Assembly (NCBI GenBank): GCA_020718045.1
Contig: DYDD01000001.1
Span: 1 to 37,013 of the forward strand
Reading direction: 5' to 3'
DNA length: 37,013 bases
Source of the DNA: Fibrobacter sp.
GTDB taxonomy: Bacteria > Krumholzibacteriota > Krumholzibacteriia > LZORAL124-64-63
The notes beneath the pieces are model-generated. The model saw only the letters and a program-made list of their open reading frames with translations, was not told the DNA's origin and did not search any database. The position numbers and the translations under genes are program-made. This document shows, piece after piece, positions 1 through 7,618 of the stretch (within the stretch, counting starts at the first letter, position 1; each line of letters starts with the position of its first letter).

Positions 1-674
1 CCGAACTGCGCCGGCTGCGCCGCGACACCGCACCGGGGCTGGCCCGCGCGGCGCAGGACCTGATCCGGCCGCTGGCCCTGCCCGACCTGGCGCTCGAATT
101 CCGGGTGACGCCCCGCCTCGATCCTGCGGGCGCCCTGCCGGTCGACGGCGCCCCCTGCCGCGTGCAGGCCGACGGCGCCGACGACGTGGAGCTGTTCATC
201 CGCACCAACCTCGGCGAGAAGGCGGCGCCGGCGGCGGCGATCGCCTCGGGAGGGGAGAAGTCGCGCCTCCACCTCGGCCTGACCGTCCTGCGCCGCCGGG
301 ACGAGGAGCCGCCGCTGCTGCTGTTCGACGAGATCGACGCCGGTCTGGGCATGGACAACGCCCTGCCGGTGGCGGGTCTGCTGCGGCGGCTGTCGGCCGG
401 CGCCCAGGTGCTCTGCATCACCCACCTGCCGACGATGGCGGTCCACGGTTCCCTGCACTGGCTGGCGAAGAAGAGCCGGGTCGGCGGGCGCACGCTGCTG
501 GACGTCGCGGTGCTGGACCCGGTCCGCCGCGTGGACGAGATCGCGCGGCTGCTCGGCGGCGCCGGGGTCGAGGGCGGCGCCGAGACCCAGCGGTCCTACG
601 CCCGCGATCTGCTGCGCGACGCCGGGCGCGAGATCCCCGCCGAAGCCCGCAGCGGCCGGGCAAATGCGGGTTGA
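1..674 (+). CDS. recN: DNA repair protein RecN, C-terminal part (5' truncated by window edge)
   Basis: This is the C-terminal ATPase lobe of RecN, an SMC-like protein that acts at DNA double-strand breaks during recombinational repair. The reading frame is open from base 3, so the gene begins outside the window. The ABC signature SGGEKSRLHLGL is followed by a Walker B segment (LLLFDEIDAGLG) and the family-typical VLCITHLPTMA switch segment, in which the His-Leu-Pro is characteristic of RecN (usually THLPQVA). The N-terminal Walker A and the coiled coil are missing because of the cut. The stop codon overlaps the -35 element of the downstream tRNA promoter. Identification is firm; nothing can be said about the true start. 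Confidence 0.93.
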   Translation, partial: ELRRLRRDTAPGLARAAQDLIRPLALPDLALEFRVTPRLDPAGALPVDGAPCRVQADGADDVELFIRTNLGEKAAPAAAIASGGEKSRLHLGLTVLRRRDEEPPLLLFDEIDAGLGMDNALPVAGLLRRLSAGAQVLCITHLPTMAVHGSLHWLAKKSRVGGRTLLDVAVLDPVRRVDEIARLLGGAGVEGGAETQRSYARDLLRDAGREIPAEARSGRANAG

Positions 675-699
675 CCCCTGAACTTCCAGCGGCGATACT
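671..699 (+). promoter_or_regulatory. sigma-70 type promoter of tRNA-Arg(CCG)
   Basis: TTGACC (671-676), a 17-nt spacer and GATACT (694-699) lie just upstream of the tRNA 5' end at 716. Match to consensus and optimal spacing support it. The -35 hexamer includes the recN stop codon. Confidence 0.7.
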
Positions 700-715
700 A
701 GCTGCCGCTCAACGT

Positions 716-792
716 GCGCCCGTAGCTCAGCTGGATAGAGCGCTTGCCTCCGGAGCAAGAGGTCGTGGGTTCGAATCCCGCCGGGCGTACCA
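716..792 (+). tRNA. tRNA-Arg (anticodon CCG)
   Basis: A 77-nt cloverleaf with encoded CCA at 790-792. The acceptor stem pairs GCGCCCG with CGGGCGT. The anticodon arm is CTTGC-CTCCGGA-GCAAG, placing CCG at positions 34-36, and the T-loop is GGTTCGAATCC. It reads the CGG arginine codon, which is common in this GC-rich genome. Confidence 0.97.
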
Positions 793-892
793 GAACTCGA
801 ACGACGGCTAGGGGTTTCTGAACGGACCGGAGACCCTTCTTCTATGGCCGGACCCGGCCGGCCGCGCCAGGGATTCACGCTGGAGGAACAGC

Positions 893-1246
893 TTGAGCGA
901 CGACGGCCACCCCTACCGATCGCGATTCGCCGAGGAGTCCGACGCCTTCCCGCTGCGCCAGTCGTTGCGCTGCCGCGACGAGCTCGTCCAGCGCAGCGTC
1001 AAGACCGCCCTGGCGGTCATCCTCGTGGGGCTGCTGATCAGTTTCGGCCTATCCGCGCACCGCCTGTTCGACCACCATCGTGCCAGGGCCGGCGTCTGGG
1101 GTGAGGTTCTGCTGCTGGGGTTGGTGGTGGTCACGCTGGCCTTGACGGTTCGCCGCATCGTTACTAACTTGTTGGAAATAAAAGAGCTACTCGGTGAATG
1201 GCGCCTCTGGCGCACCCGGGCGCGGACCGGCGGGGATCAGGGCTGA
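893..1246 (+). CDS. Small two-helix membrane protein of unknown function
   Basis: A 117-residue protein I do not recognise. The start is TTG at 893, chosen because GGAGG at 882-886 sits 6 nt upstream and no in-frame ATG follows nearby. Two hydrophobic segments (about residues 40-57 and 68-86) predict two membrane helices joined by a short basic loop, with a charged N-terminal tail and a basic C-terminal tail rich in Arg. The stretch 1155-1195 is clearly more AT-rich than its surroundings and uses codons such as ACT, TTG, ATA, AAA and CTA that neighbours avoid. That patch lies about 70-105 bp upstream of a sigma-54 promoter and could double as an activator binding region. It may be functionally linked to the polysaccharide genes, but this is inferred only from position. 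Confidence 0.6.
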   Translation: MSDDGHPYRSRFAEESDAFPLRQSLRCRDELVQRSVKTALAVILVGLLISFGLSAHRLFDHHRARAGVWGEVLLLGLVVVTLALTVRRIVTNLLEIKELLGEWRLWRTRARTGGDQG

Positions 1247-1260
1247 TCCCCGGTTTGTGG

Positions 1261-1276
1261 TGGCACTTTCCTTGCT
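1261..1276 (+). promoter_or_regulatory. sigma-54 (-24/-12) promoter upstream of polysaccharide genes
   Basis: TGGCACTTTCCTTGCT at 1261-1276 matches the RpoN consensus TGGCAC-N5-TTGCW at every fixed base, and GG and GC are separated by exactly 10 nt. Transcription would start near 1287, leaving a leader of about 45-50 nt before the dehydrogenase gene. A sigma-54 activator with a receiver domain is encoded 4.4 kb downstream (5668-7089). It is the only such match I found in the window's intergenic regions. Confidence 0.82.
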
Positions 1277-1330
1277 TTCTACGGTCCGGCCGCATCGGTA
1301 CGCCTGCCGCGGACGTCTGAACAGAAGAGG

Positions 1331-2632
1331 ATGGGGATGATGATCCAGGAGAAATTCGAGCAGCGCACCGCGCATCTCGCGGTCATCGGACTCGGCTACG
1401 TGGGCCTGCCCCTGGCGATCGAGTACTGCAAGGCGGGCTTCAAGGTCACGGGCATCGAACTGGACGAGGTGAAGGTCGCGGCCCTGAACCGGGGCGACAG
1501 CTACATCATCGACGTGCCCGCCGCCGACGTGAAGGCCGCCGTCGACGCCGGCCTGCTGCGGGCGACGACCGAGCCGGACGTGCTGGCCCAGTGCGACAGC
1601 GTGAACATCTGCGTGCCGACGCCGCTGAGCAAGACCCACGACCCGGACATGAGCTTCATCCAGTCGGCCGTCGACGTCATCGCGCCGCGCCTGCATCCCG
1701 GGATGCTGGTCATCCTGGAGAGCACCACCTACCCGGGCACGTGCGAGGAGGTCATCCTGCCGCGGCTGCACGAGGGCGGCCTGGTGGTCGGCAAGGACTT
1801 CCACCTCGCGTTCTCGCCGGAGCGCGTCGACCCGGGCAACCCGGTCTACCAGACCCGCAACATCCCGAAGGTCGTCGGCGGCGTGACGCCGGCCTGCACC
1901 GCGGCGGCCGCGGCCCTCTACGGCCAGGTCATGGACCGGGTGGTCCCGGTCAGCAACGCCCGCGTCGCCGAGACGGTCAAGCTGCTCGAGAACACGTTCC
2001 GCAGCGTGAACATCGGCATGGTCAACGAGATCGCCCTGATGTGCGACTCGATGGACATCGACGTCTGGGAGGTCATCGACGCCGCGTCCACGAAACCCTT
2101 CGGCTTCATGCCGTTCTACCCCGGCCCGGGCCTGGGCGGCCACTGCATCCCCATCGACCCCTTCTACTTCTCGTGGAAGGCCCGCCAGTTCGGCATGGAG
2201 GCCCGCTTCATCGAGCTGGCCGGCCAGGTCAACGGCGGGATGCCGCGGCACGTGGCCGGCCTGGTGGCCACCGCGCTCAACAGCGTGGAGCGCTCGGTGA
2301 AGGGGAGCCGCCTGCTCTGCGTCGGCGTGGCCTACAAGCCCGACATCGACGACGTGCGGGAATCCCCGGCCTTGGATATCATGGAGCTCCTGCACAAGCG
2401 CGGCGCCCTGGTCTCCTGGTACGACCCGCACGTGCCGGCGCTGAACGGGTTCGAGGAACTGTCCCGCCTGACGGACTGGAACCTGAAGGCGCTGAAGGAG
2501 TTCGATGCGGCGGTGATCGTCACCCCGCACCGGGCCGTCGACCATGCGCTGCTGCTGGAGACCGGCAAGCCGGTCATCGACACGCGCAACGCCCTGAAGG
2601 GGCACCGGAGCGAACACCTGTTCAAGCTCTAG
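1331..2632 (+). CDS. wbpA: UDP-N-acetylhexosamine 6-dehydrogenase (WbpA-like nucleotide-sugar dehydrogenase)
   Basis: A cytoplasmic NAD-dependent oxidoreductase that converts the C6 hydroxymethyl of a UDP-HexNAc to a carboxylate in two steps. The Rossmann motif GLGYVGLP is at about residues 20-27. The catalytic cysteine is C272 in GPGLGGHCIPIDPFYFSWK, and KPFGFMPFYPGPGLGGHC is the form seen in UDP-GlcNAc dehydrogenases such as WbpA rather than in plain UDP-glucose dehydrogenases. Length (433 aa) is normal and all three domains are present. Alternative ATGs occur at 1337 and 1340; AGAGG at 1326-1330 is better spaced for 1337 than for 1331. The gene is first behind the sigma-54 promoter and lies 19 nt before an epimerase gene. 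Together they suggest a HexNAc-uronic acid precursor for a surface polysaccharide. Exact substrate is uncertain. Confidence 0.88.
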   Translation: MGMMIQEKFEQRTAHLAVIGLGYVGLPLAIEYCKAGFKVTGIELDEVKVAALNRGDSYIIDVPAADVKAAVDAGLLRATTEPDVLAQCDSVNICVPTPLSKTHDPDMSFIQSAVDVIAPRLHPGMLVILESTTYPGTCEEVILPRLHEGGLVVGKDFHLAFSPERVDPGNPVYQTRNIPKVVGGVTPACTAAAAALYGQVMDRVVPVSNARVAETVKLLENTFRSVNIGMVNEIALMCDSMDIDVWEVIDAASTKPFGFMPFYPGPGLGGHCIPIDPFYFSWKARQFGMEARFIELAGQVNGGMPRHVAGLVATALNSVERSVKGSRLLCVGVAYKPDIDDVRESPALDIMELLHKRGALVSWYDPHVPALNGFEELSRLTDWNLKALKEFDAAVIVTPHRAVDHALLLETGKPVIDTRNALKGHRSEHLFKL

Positions 2633-2651
2633 ACGGGAACACGGTGGGAAC

Positions 2652-3590
2652 ATGAAGACATGCCTGGTGACCGGCGGCGCCGGTTTCATCGGCTCGCACC
2701 TCGCGGCCGCCCTGGTGGCGCGCGGCGACAAGGTCACGGTCCTGGACAACCTGTCCACCGGCAAGCTCGCCAACCTGGCGGCCGTCCGCGACGCGATCAC
2801 GTTCGTGGAGGGGTCGATCACCGATCCCGAGACCGCCCGGCGCTGCTGCCGGGGCGTCGACGTCGTCTTCCACGAGGCCGCGCTGGCCTCGGTGCCGCGG
2901 AGCGTCGACGATCCGGTCACGTCGCACCTGCACAACGTCGACGGCACGCTGAACATGCTGGTCGCCGCGCGCGACGCCGGCGTCAAGCGCCTGGTCTACG
3001 CGGCCAGCAGCTCCGCCTACGGCGATTCGCCCAGCCTGCCCAAGCGCGAGGACATGCCCTACGACCCGATGTCCCCTTACGCCGTCCAGAAGTACGTGGG
3101 CGAGCTGTACCTCTCGGTGTTCGCGAAGCTGTACGGCCTGAGCTGCGTCGGCCTGCGCTACTTCAACGTGTTCGGACCGCGGCAGGACCCGCAGAGCCAG
3201 TACGCGGCCGTGGTGCCCATCTTCATCACCCGCCTGCTGGCGGGGGAGGCGCCCGTCATCAACGGCGACGGCACCTTCTCGCGCGACTTCACGTACATCG
3301 ACAACGTGGTGCACGCGAACCTCTGCGCGGCCGACGCTCCCGACCCCGGCGGCCGCACCGTGAACGTGGCCTGCGGGGACCGCTTCTCGCTCAACGAGCT
3401 GTACGCGCTGATCCAGCGCCACGCCGGCTCGGATCTGCCGGCCATCTACGGCCCCGCGCGCGCGGGCGACGTGCCGCACTCCCAGGCCGACATCTCGCTG
3501 GCGCACGAGGTGATCGGCTACGAGCCGCAGATCGATTTCGCCACCGGCCTGGCGCGCACCGTCGCCTGGTACCGGGAGCAGCTGGCCTGA
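2652..3590 (+). CDS. wbpP: UDP-N-acetylglucosamine 4-epimerase-like SDR enzyme (WbpP/TviC type)
   Basis: An extended short-chain dehydrogenase/reductase that likely interconverts UDP-GlcNAc(A) and UDP-GalNAc(A). The NAD-binding TGGAGFIG is at residues 7-14. The catalytic triad shows as ASSSAYGDS and YAVQK (Y143, K147), and LRYFNVFGPRQDPQSQYAAVVP is the signature seen in WbpP/TviC-type epimerases. GDGTFSRDFTYIDN supports a nucleotide-sugar substrate. Length (312 aa) is typical. It follows the dehydrogenase by 19 nt and precedes the exporter by 33 nt, so one transcript from the sigma-54 promoter is likely. An epimerase for another HexNAc derivative cannot be excluded. Confidence 0.86.
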   Translation: MKTCLVTGGAGFIGSHLAAALVARGDKVTVLDNLSTGKLANLAAVRDAITFVEGSITDPETARRCCRGVDVVFHEAALASVPRSVDDPVTSHLHNVDGTLNMLVAARDAGVKRLVYAASSSAYGDSPSLPKREDMPYDPMSPYAVQKYVGELYLSVFAKLYGLSCVGLRYFNVFGPRQDPQSQYAAVVPIFITRLLAGEAPVINGDGTFSRDFTYIDNVVHANLCAADAPDPGGRTVNVACGDRFSLNELYALIQRHAGSDLPAIYGPARAGDVPHSQADISLAHEVIGYEPQIDFATGLARTVAWYREQLA

Positions 3591-3623
3591 GCCGTCCGGC
3601 ATTGCCGGAACGGGAGGAACCCC

Positions 3624-4583
3624 ATGAACCGTCGCACCGTCTGCCTGCTCGCCGTCCTGTTCGTCGCCGCCGCGACCGCGGCCCCGGCGCAGACGACGGC
3701 CATCCCGGCCCAGCCGCCCGCGGCCTACCGCCTCGGCAGCGGCGACGTGGTGCAGCTGAACGTCCTGCAGCAGCCGACGCTCGACCGCAGCCTCACCGTG
3801 CGGCCCGACGGCACCGCGGTGGCGCCCCTGGTCGGCGAGGTGGCGGTGGCGGGGCTGACCCTGCGCGAGGCCGAACAGCTCGTGCTGGAGAAGCTGCGCC
3901 TCTTCAACCGCGAGATCTCCGACGTTTCGCTGACCGTGATGCAGTACAACGCCCTGCGCGTCTATGTCCTGGGCGCTGTCGCGAATCCCGGCAGCTACAC
4001 GTTCGAGACGGTGCCGTCGCTCTGGGACGCGCTGCGCGCCGCGGGCGGTCCCGCACCCGACGCCAACCTCACGCAGGTGCGCGTGGTGGCCGAAGGGACC
4101 GGCGAGACCACGGCCGCGGTCCACGACATCAGCGGCCTGCTCACAGGCAGCGGTCCGGCGACCCCGGTCACGCTGCGGGCCGGGGACACCGTCATCGTGC
4201 CCGGGAACGCGGCGGCGCAGGTGGCGCCGGCGCAGGGCGTCCAGGTCTTCGGCGGCGTGGCCGCGCCCGGGACCTACCTCATCAACGAGCCGACGCGCCT
4301 GATGAGCGTGCTGATGCTCGCCGGTGCGCCGGTCGATGCCGGCGACCTCGAACAGGTCTGGTGGATCCACGCCGACCGGCAGGGCCGCCACACCTCGCAG
4401 CCGGTGGACCTCGTCGCCTTCCTACAGCGGGGCGACCTCGCGGGCAACCCCCTCATCCACCCCGGGGACACGGTCCAGGTGCCCCAGCATGCGCCGGGGT
4501 TCTTCCGGGTCATCTACCCGATCATCCTGGGCACGATCTCGACGGCGGCCGCCGTGTCGATCGCCTTGAACCGCCTCAACTGA
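3624..4583 (+). CDS. Polysaccharide export protein, Wza-like (Poly_export + SLBB domains)
   Basis: A periplasmic or outer-membrane polysaccharide exporter. An N-terminal signal peptide (cleavage near AAPAQ, residues 19-23) has a Cys at position 7 but no lipobox, so unlike E. coli Wza it is probably not a lipoprotein. Residues about 35-110 form the Poly_export domain, beginning YRLGSGDVVQLNVLQQPTLD. Two SLBB-like repeats follow, starting at VYVLGAVANPGSYTF and VQVFGGVAAPGTYLI, each leading into a G-D-T-V block. A hydrophobic C-terminal segment (about residues 292-315) could be a membrane anchor. GGAGG at 3613-3617 is the ribosome site. No polysaccharide copolymerase (Wzc), polymerase or flippase is in the window, so the locus is incomplete here. 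Confidence 0.85.
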   Translation: MNRRTVCLLAVLFVAAATAAPAQTTAIPAQPPAAYRLGSGDVVQLNVLQQPTLDRSLTVRPDGTAVAPLVGEVAVAGLTLREAEQLVLEKLRLFNREISDVSLTVMQYNALRVYVLGAVANPGSYTFETVPSLWDALRAAGGPAPDANLTQVRVVAEGTGETTAAVHDISGLLTGSGPATPVTLRAGDTVIVPGNAAAQVAPAQGVQVFGGVAAPGTYLINEPTRLMSVLMLAGAPVDAGDLEQVWWIHADRQGRHTSQPVDLVAFLQRGDLAGNPLIHPGDTVQVPQHAPGFFRVIYPIILGTISTAAAVSIALNRLN

Positions 4584-4591
4584 TCTCCGAA

Positions 4592-4628
4592 CGGAAGCCC
4601 GCATCCGGCAAGGGGATGCGGGCTTCCG
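4592..4628 (+). terminator. Perfect 15-bp hairpin after the exporter gene
   Basis: CGGAAGCCCGCATCC (4592-4606) pairs perfectly with 4614-4628 around a 7-nt loop, 9 nt after the exporter stop codon. There is no clean T-run afterwards (CCTTCCC), so termination may be partial. It separates the sigma-54 transcript from the next promoter. Confidence 0.65.
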
Positions 4629-4676
4629 CCTTCCCGCGGATCCAACCTCAAGCTGCGCGCTCCGGGACCGATAATC

Positions 4677-4705
4677 TTGATTGTCGGCGCCGTTTCCTGT
4701 ATGAT
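4677..4705 (+). promoter_or_regulatory. sigma-70 type promoter of the sugar-transferase gene
   Basis: TTGATT (4677-4682), a 17-nt spacer and TATGAT (4700-4705) give a strong sigma-70 match directly after the preceding hairpin. It argues that translation of the next gene starts downstream of about 4712, not at the upstream TTG that coincides with the -35 box. Confidence 0.75.
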
Positions 4706-4784
4706 CGTTGCATCCTCGCCCGAGGGGAGTGTGACGTCGCAGGTGTGTTCGGCGCGTCACCAGTGGGGAAGCGAGGCTCCTCCC

Positions 4785-5567
4785 GTGAGAGTCGAGAACG
4801 ATCCGTTCCAGGCCGAGGCCCGGCACGACCGGCGACCGCTGCGGACGTCCTTGGTCGGCGACGGGCTGCTCGAGCCCCCGTCCGGCCGCGACGACCAGCT
4901 CGTCACCGAGCGGGCGGTCGCCTACGCGCGGGGGATCAAGCGCGGGACCGATGTGGTGATCGCGGTCGCGTCGCTGGCGGTGTTCGGGGCGTGCCTGCCC
5001 CTGATCGCCCTGGCGATCAAGCTCGACTCGCGCGGCCCGGTGTTCTTCCTGCAGTCCCGCATCGGCATCGACCGCCGCCAGCGCCGCTCGCCCTGCCCGT
5101 CCTACCCCGAGCGCCGGCGCGTCGTCTATCCCGGCCGTCCCTTCCGGATCTTCAAGCTGCGCACCATGCGCCAGGACGCCGAGGCGCACGGGCCGCAGTG
5201 GGCCTCGAAGCACGACGGCCGCGTGACCCGCGTCGGCCGCGTCCTGCGCAAGACCAGGCTGGACGAGTTCCCGCAGTTCGTGAACGTGCTGCGCGGCGAG
5301 ATGAGCGTCATCGGGCCTCGACCCGAGCGGCTCTGCTTCATCCGCCAGCTCGAGAACGACGTGCCCTGCTACCACGACCGACTGATCGTGCTGCCCGGCA
5401 TCACCGGCCTCGCCCAGGTGATCAACGGCTACGACACCGACGTCGACTCGGTCCGACGCAAGGTCGCCCTCGACCGTCAGTACATCGGCAGCCTCAGCCT
5501 GAAGACCGACCTGCGGATCCTGGCCCTGACCTTCCGGGTCCTGCTCGAGGGCGAAGGCGCCCACTGA
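4785..5567 (+). CDS. Monotopic phosphoglycosyl transferase (bacterial sugar transferase, PglC/WbaP core)
   Basis: Transfers a sugar phosphate from a UDP-sugar to undecaprenyl phosphate at the inner membrane, the first committed step of repeat-unit assembly. I set the start at GTG 4785 (GAGG at 4773-4776); GTGs at 4731 and 4743 are alternatives. One hydrophobic segment (about residues 56-79) is followed by the core motifs RIFKLRTM, the catalytic Asp-Glu pair in TRLDEFPQ (D160, E161), VIGPRPER and LPGITGLAQV. It lacks the four extra N-terminal membrane helices of WbaP/WcaJ, so it belongs to the short form. An insertion rich in Arg and Pro (about residues 97-118) precedes the KLRTM motif. It probably uses the UDP-HexNAc-derived sugar made by the upstream genes. 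Confidence 0.88.
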   Translation: MRVENDPFQAEARHDRRPLRTSLVGDGLLEPPSGRDDQLVTERAVAYARGIKRGTDVVIAVASLAVFGACLPLIALAIKLDSRGPVFFLQSRIGIDRRQRRSPCPSYPERRRVVYPGRPFRIFKLRTMRQDAEAHGPQWASKHDGRVTRVGRVLRKTRLDEFPQFVNVLRGEMSVIGPRPERLCFIRQLENDVPCYHDRLIVLPGITGLAQVINGYDTDVDSVRRKVALDRQYIGSLSLKTDLRILALTFRVLLEGEGAH

Positions 5568-5603
5568 ACGAATCCCCTGCGTCCCCGCGCCGCCAACTCG
5601 GTC

Positions 5604-5632
5604 TTGCCAGGAGCGCCCCGCCCCTCGATAAT
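5604..5632 (+). promoter_or_regulatory. sigma-70 type promoter of the NtrC-family regulator gene
   Basis: TTGCCA (5604-5609), a 17-nt spacer and GATAAT (5627-5632), five of six consensus bases in each box. Predicted start is near 5640, 28 nt before the ATG at 5668, which has GGAGG at 5659-5663. Confidence 0.72.
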
Positions 5633-5667
5633 CGCGCCGTGACCCGCCGCATTCCGCCGGAGGTGAG

Positions 5668-7089
5668 ATGTCCGCCCAGCTGCTCGTGGTCGACGACCAG
5701 GCCTCCATCCTGCAGTTCCTGCGGCAGACCCTCGCGAGCGAGGGCCACACCGTCGGCACGGCCGCCAGCGGCGAGGCAGCCCTGTCGGCCGTCCGCGAGC
5801 TGATCCCCGACCTGGTCCTGCTCGACATGGTCCTGCCCGACCGCCACGGCCTGGACGTCCTGCGGGAGATCCGCGCCCTGTTCCCGCGGATGTGCGTGAT
5901 CATCATGAGCGCCCACATCGACCTTGAGACGGCGGTCGACGCCATGCGCGCCGGCGCCTTCGACGTGATCCGCAAGCCGTTCAAGATCGAACAGCTGTCG
6001 CTGGCCATCAGCCGCGGGCTCGAAGCGACGCGGGACGCCGCCGAACTCGCCGCCCTGCGGCGCCGCGGCCAGGGCTTCGCCAGGACGCCGGGCATGGTGA
6101 TGAGCATGGCGCCCGCGATGCAGGAGATCTACGCGACGGTCCGCAAGATCGCGCAGGGGGAACGGACCTCGGTCCTGATCGAGGGCGAGTCCGGCGTCGG
6201 CAAGGACGTGCTGGCCAACCTCATCCACGTCAGTTCCCCGCGCGGCGGCAAGGCGTTCCTGGAGATCAACTGCGCCGCCCTGCCGGAGAAGCTGCTCGAG
6301 AGCGAGCTGTTCGGGCACGAGCAGGGCGCCTTCACCGACGCCGGGCAGCTGAAGCAGGGCCTGCTGGAACTCGCCCACCACGGCACGGTGTTCCTGGACG
6401 AGATCGGCGAGATGGCCCCGACCCTGCAGGTGAAGCTGCTGCGCGTCATCGAGCGCCAGACGTTCCGGCGCGTGGGCGGGCTCAAGGACATCACGGTGGA
6501 CGTGCGCATCATCTCCGCGACGAACCGCGACCTGGCGGCCATGGTGCGCGAGGGAACGTTCCGGGAGGACCTGTACTACCGCCTCAAGGTGGTCCCGTTG
6601 CGGGTGCCGTCGCTGCGCGAGCGCCCCGAGGACATCCTGCCGCTGGCGGACCATTTCCTGCGCATGTACGCGCTGCAGTTCCACAAGCGCCCGGCCGGCC
6701 TGGCGCCGGACGCCGTCGACGCCCTGCTGGCCTACGCCTGGCCGGGGAACATCCGCGAGCTGCGCAACGTCATCGAGCGCGCCGTGCTGCTGGGGGAGGG
6801 GGAGGCCATCGACGCGGCCCAGCTCAACCTGACCGAGGCGAAGTCGGTCGCCACGCCGCCGGCCGAAGGGCTCACCGCCCTGCTGGGCGGCCCCTGGCCC
6901 GCGGAAGGGCTGCACCTGGAGGAGACGCTGGCGCGGGCCGAGGAGCGTTGCGTGCGGCAGGCGCTGGCCCTGGCCGGCGGCAACCAGACGCGCGCCGCGG
7001 AGCTCCTGGGCATGAATCGCGATAAGTTAAGATACAGATTGAAGATGTACAAGATCAATGAGGAAGAGCGTGAACCTGCGGAACGGTGA
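5668..7089 (+). CDS. sigma-54-dependent response regulator (NtrC family: REC-AAA+-Fis HTH)
   Basis: A two-component activator of RpoN-dependent promoters. The receiver domain (residues 1-115) has the acidic pair D9/D10, phosphoacceptor D53 in LLDMVLPD, S81 and K103. The AAA+ domain (about 145-380) has Walker A GESGVGKD at 173-180, Walker B VFLDEIGE at 241-248 and the FREDLYYRL sensor segment at 298-306. The sigma-54 contact loop reads GAFTDA (220-225) rather than GAFTGA, a variant I recall from other family members. A Fis-type helix-turn-helix closes the protein (about 430-465, GNQTRAAELLGMNRDKLRYRL). No cognate histidine kinase is nearby. With a sigma-54 promoter 4.4 kb upstream, control of the polysaccharide genes is the obvious inference. 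The last 70 bases are AT-rich with rare codons and may carry an internal promoter. Confidence 0.93.
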   Translation: MSAQLLVVDDQASILQFLRQTLASEGHTVGTAASGEAALSAVRELIPDLVLLDMVLPDRHGLDVLREIRALFPRMCVIIMSAHIDLETAVDAMRAGAFDVIRKPFKIEQLSLAISRGLEATRDAAELAALRRRGQGFARTPGMVMSMAPAMQEIYATVRKIAQGERTSVLIEGESGVGKDVLANLIHVSSPRGGKAFLEINCAALPEKLLESELFGHEQGAFTDAGQLKQGLLELAHHGTVFLDEIGEMAPTLQVKLLRVIERQTFRRVGGLKDITVDVRIISATNRDLAAMVREGTFREDLYYRLKVVPLRVPSLRERPEDILPLADHFLRMYALQFHKRPAGLAPDAVDALLAYAWPGNIRELRNVIERAVLLGEGEAIDAAQLNLTEAKSVATPPAEGLTALLGGPWPAEGLHLEETLARAEERCVRQALALAGGNQTRAAELLGMNRDKLRYRLKMYKINEEEREPAER

Positions 7090-7108
7090 TTTCCTGGAGA
7101 TCGGCACC

Positions 7109-7618
7109 ATGATGCCGATCGTGTGGGCGGTCTTGGCGTCCCTGGCGGTCGTGGCCGGCGGCTGCGGCGTCTACTCCACGAGCAGTGGGCGCGTCGACGA
7201 GTCGCTGCGCCTGGTCAACGTGCCCTACCTCGAGAACGCCACCGCCGAACCCAGCATCGAGATCGAGCTGACCGAGGCCATCATCACCGCCCTGCAGGAC
7301 GACAACACGCTGCGCGTGGTCGGTCCCGATGCCGCTCACACCGAGCTGGCCGGGCGCGTGGTCGGCTACAAGCTCCGCGAGGCGTTCACCTCGGCCACCG
7401 GCGGCAACATGCAGGTCGACGAGTACCAGGTGCAGATCTCCGTCGAGCTGACCATGCGCCGCCTGGACGGCGGCGAGAACGTGTTCACCCGCAAGCGTCT
7501 CAACGGCAGCGGCAACTTCATCCTGGGCGACGGCGCCACCAGCGAGCTGACAGCACGCCGGGAAGCCGCCGCGGAAATCGTGCGCGAGGTCCTGGGCCTG
7601 ATCGTGGAGGATTGGTGA
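7109..7618 (+). CDS. lptE: LPS-assembly lipoprotein LptE-like
   Basis: A predicted outer-membrane lipoprotein of the LptD/LptE lipopolysaccharide translocon. The start at ATG 7109 is chosen because GGAGA lies 8 nt upstream and it places a compact signal peptide ending in the lipobox-like AGGC (lipidated C19). An upstream in-frame ATG at 7058 would overlap the regulator gene. The mature part carries LptE-type features: VPYLENATAEPSIE near the N terminus, an ELTEAIITALQDDNTLRVV stretch, and a beta-rich core ending in a helix (SELTARREAAAEIVREV). The direct coupling to holA is the same order as in enterobacterial lptE-holA. Assignment rests on this motif pattern and synteny; sequence identity to known LptE is probably low. 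Confidence 0.75.
   Translation: MMPIVWAVLASLAVVAGGCGVYSTSSGRVDESLRLVNVPYLENATAEPSIEIELTEAIITALQDDNTLRVVGPDAAHTELAGRVVGYKLREAFTSATGGNMQVDEYQVQISVELTMRRLDGGENVFTRKRLNGSGNFILGDGATSELTARREAAAEIVREVLGLIVEDW

Noticed and set aside
1187-2986. Long minus-strand open frame antisense to the dehydrogenase and epimerase genes
   Set aside because: Composition artefact of high GC; low-complexity Arg/His/Val-rich translation, no motif, no ribosome site, while the plus strand encodes clear enzymes.
2660-5803. 1047-codon plus-strand open frame overlapping four genes
   Set aside because: Arg/Pro/Gly-rich out-of-frame translation spanning epimerase, exporter and transferase genes and a terminator; no recognisable domain.
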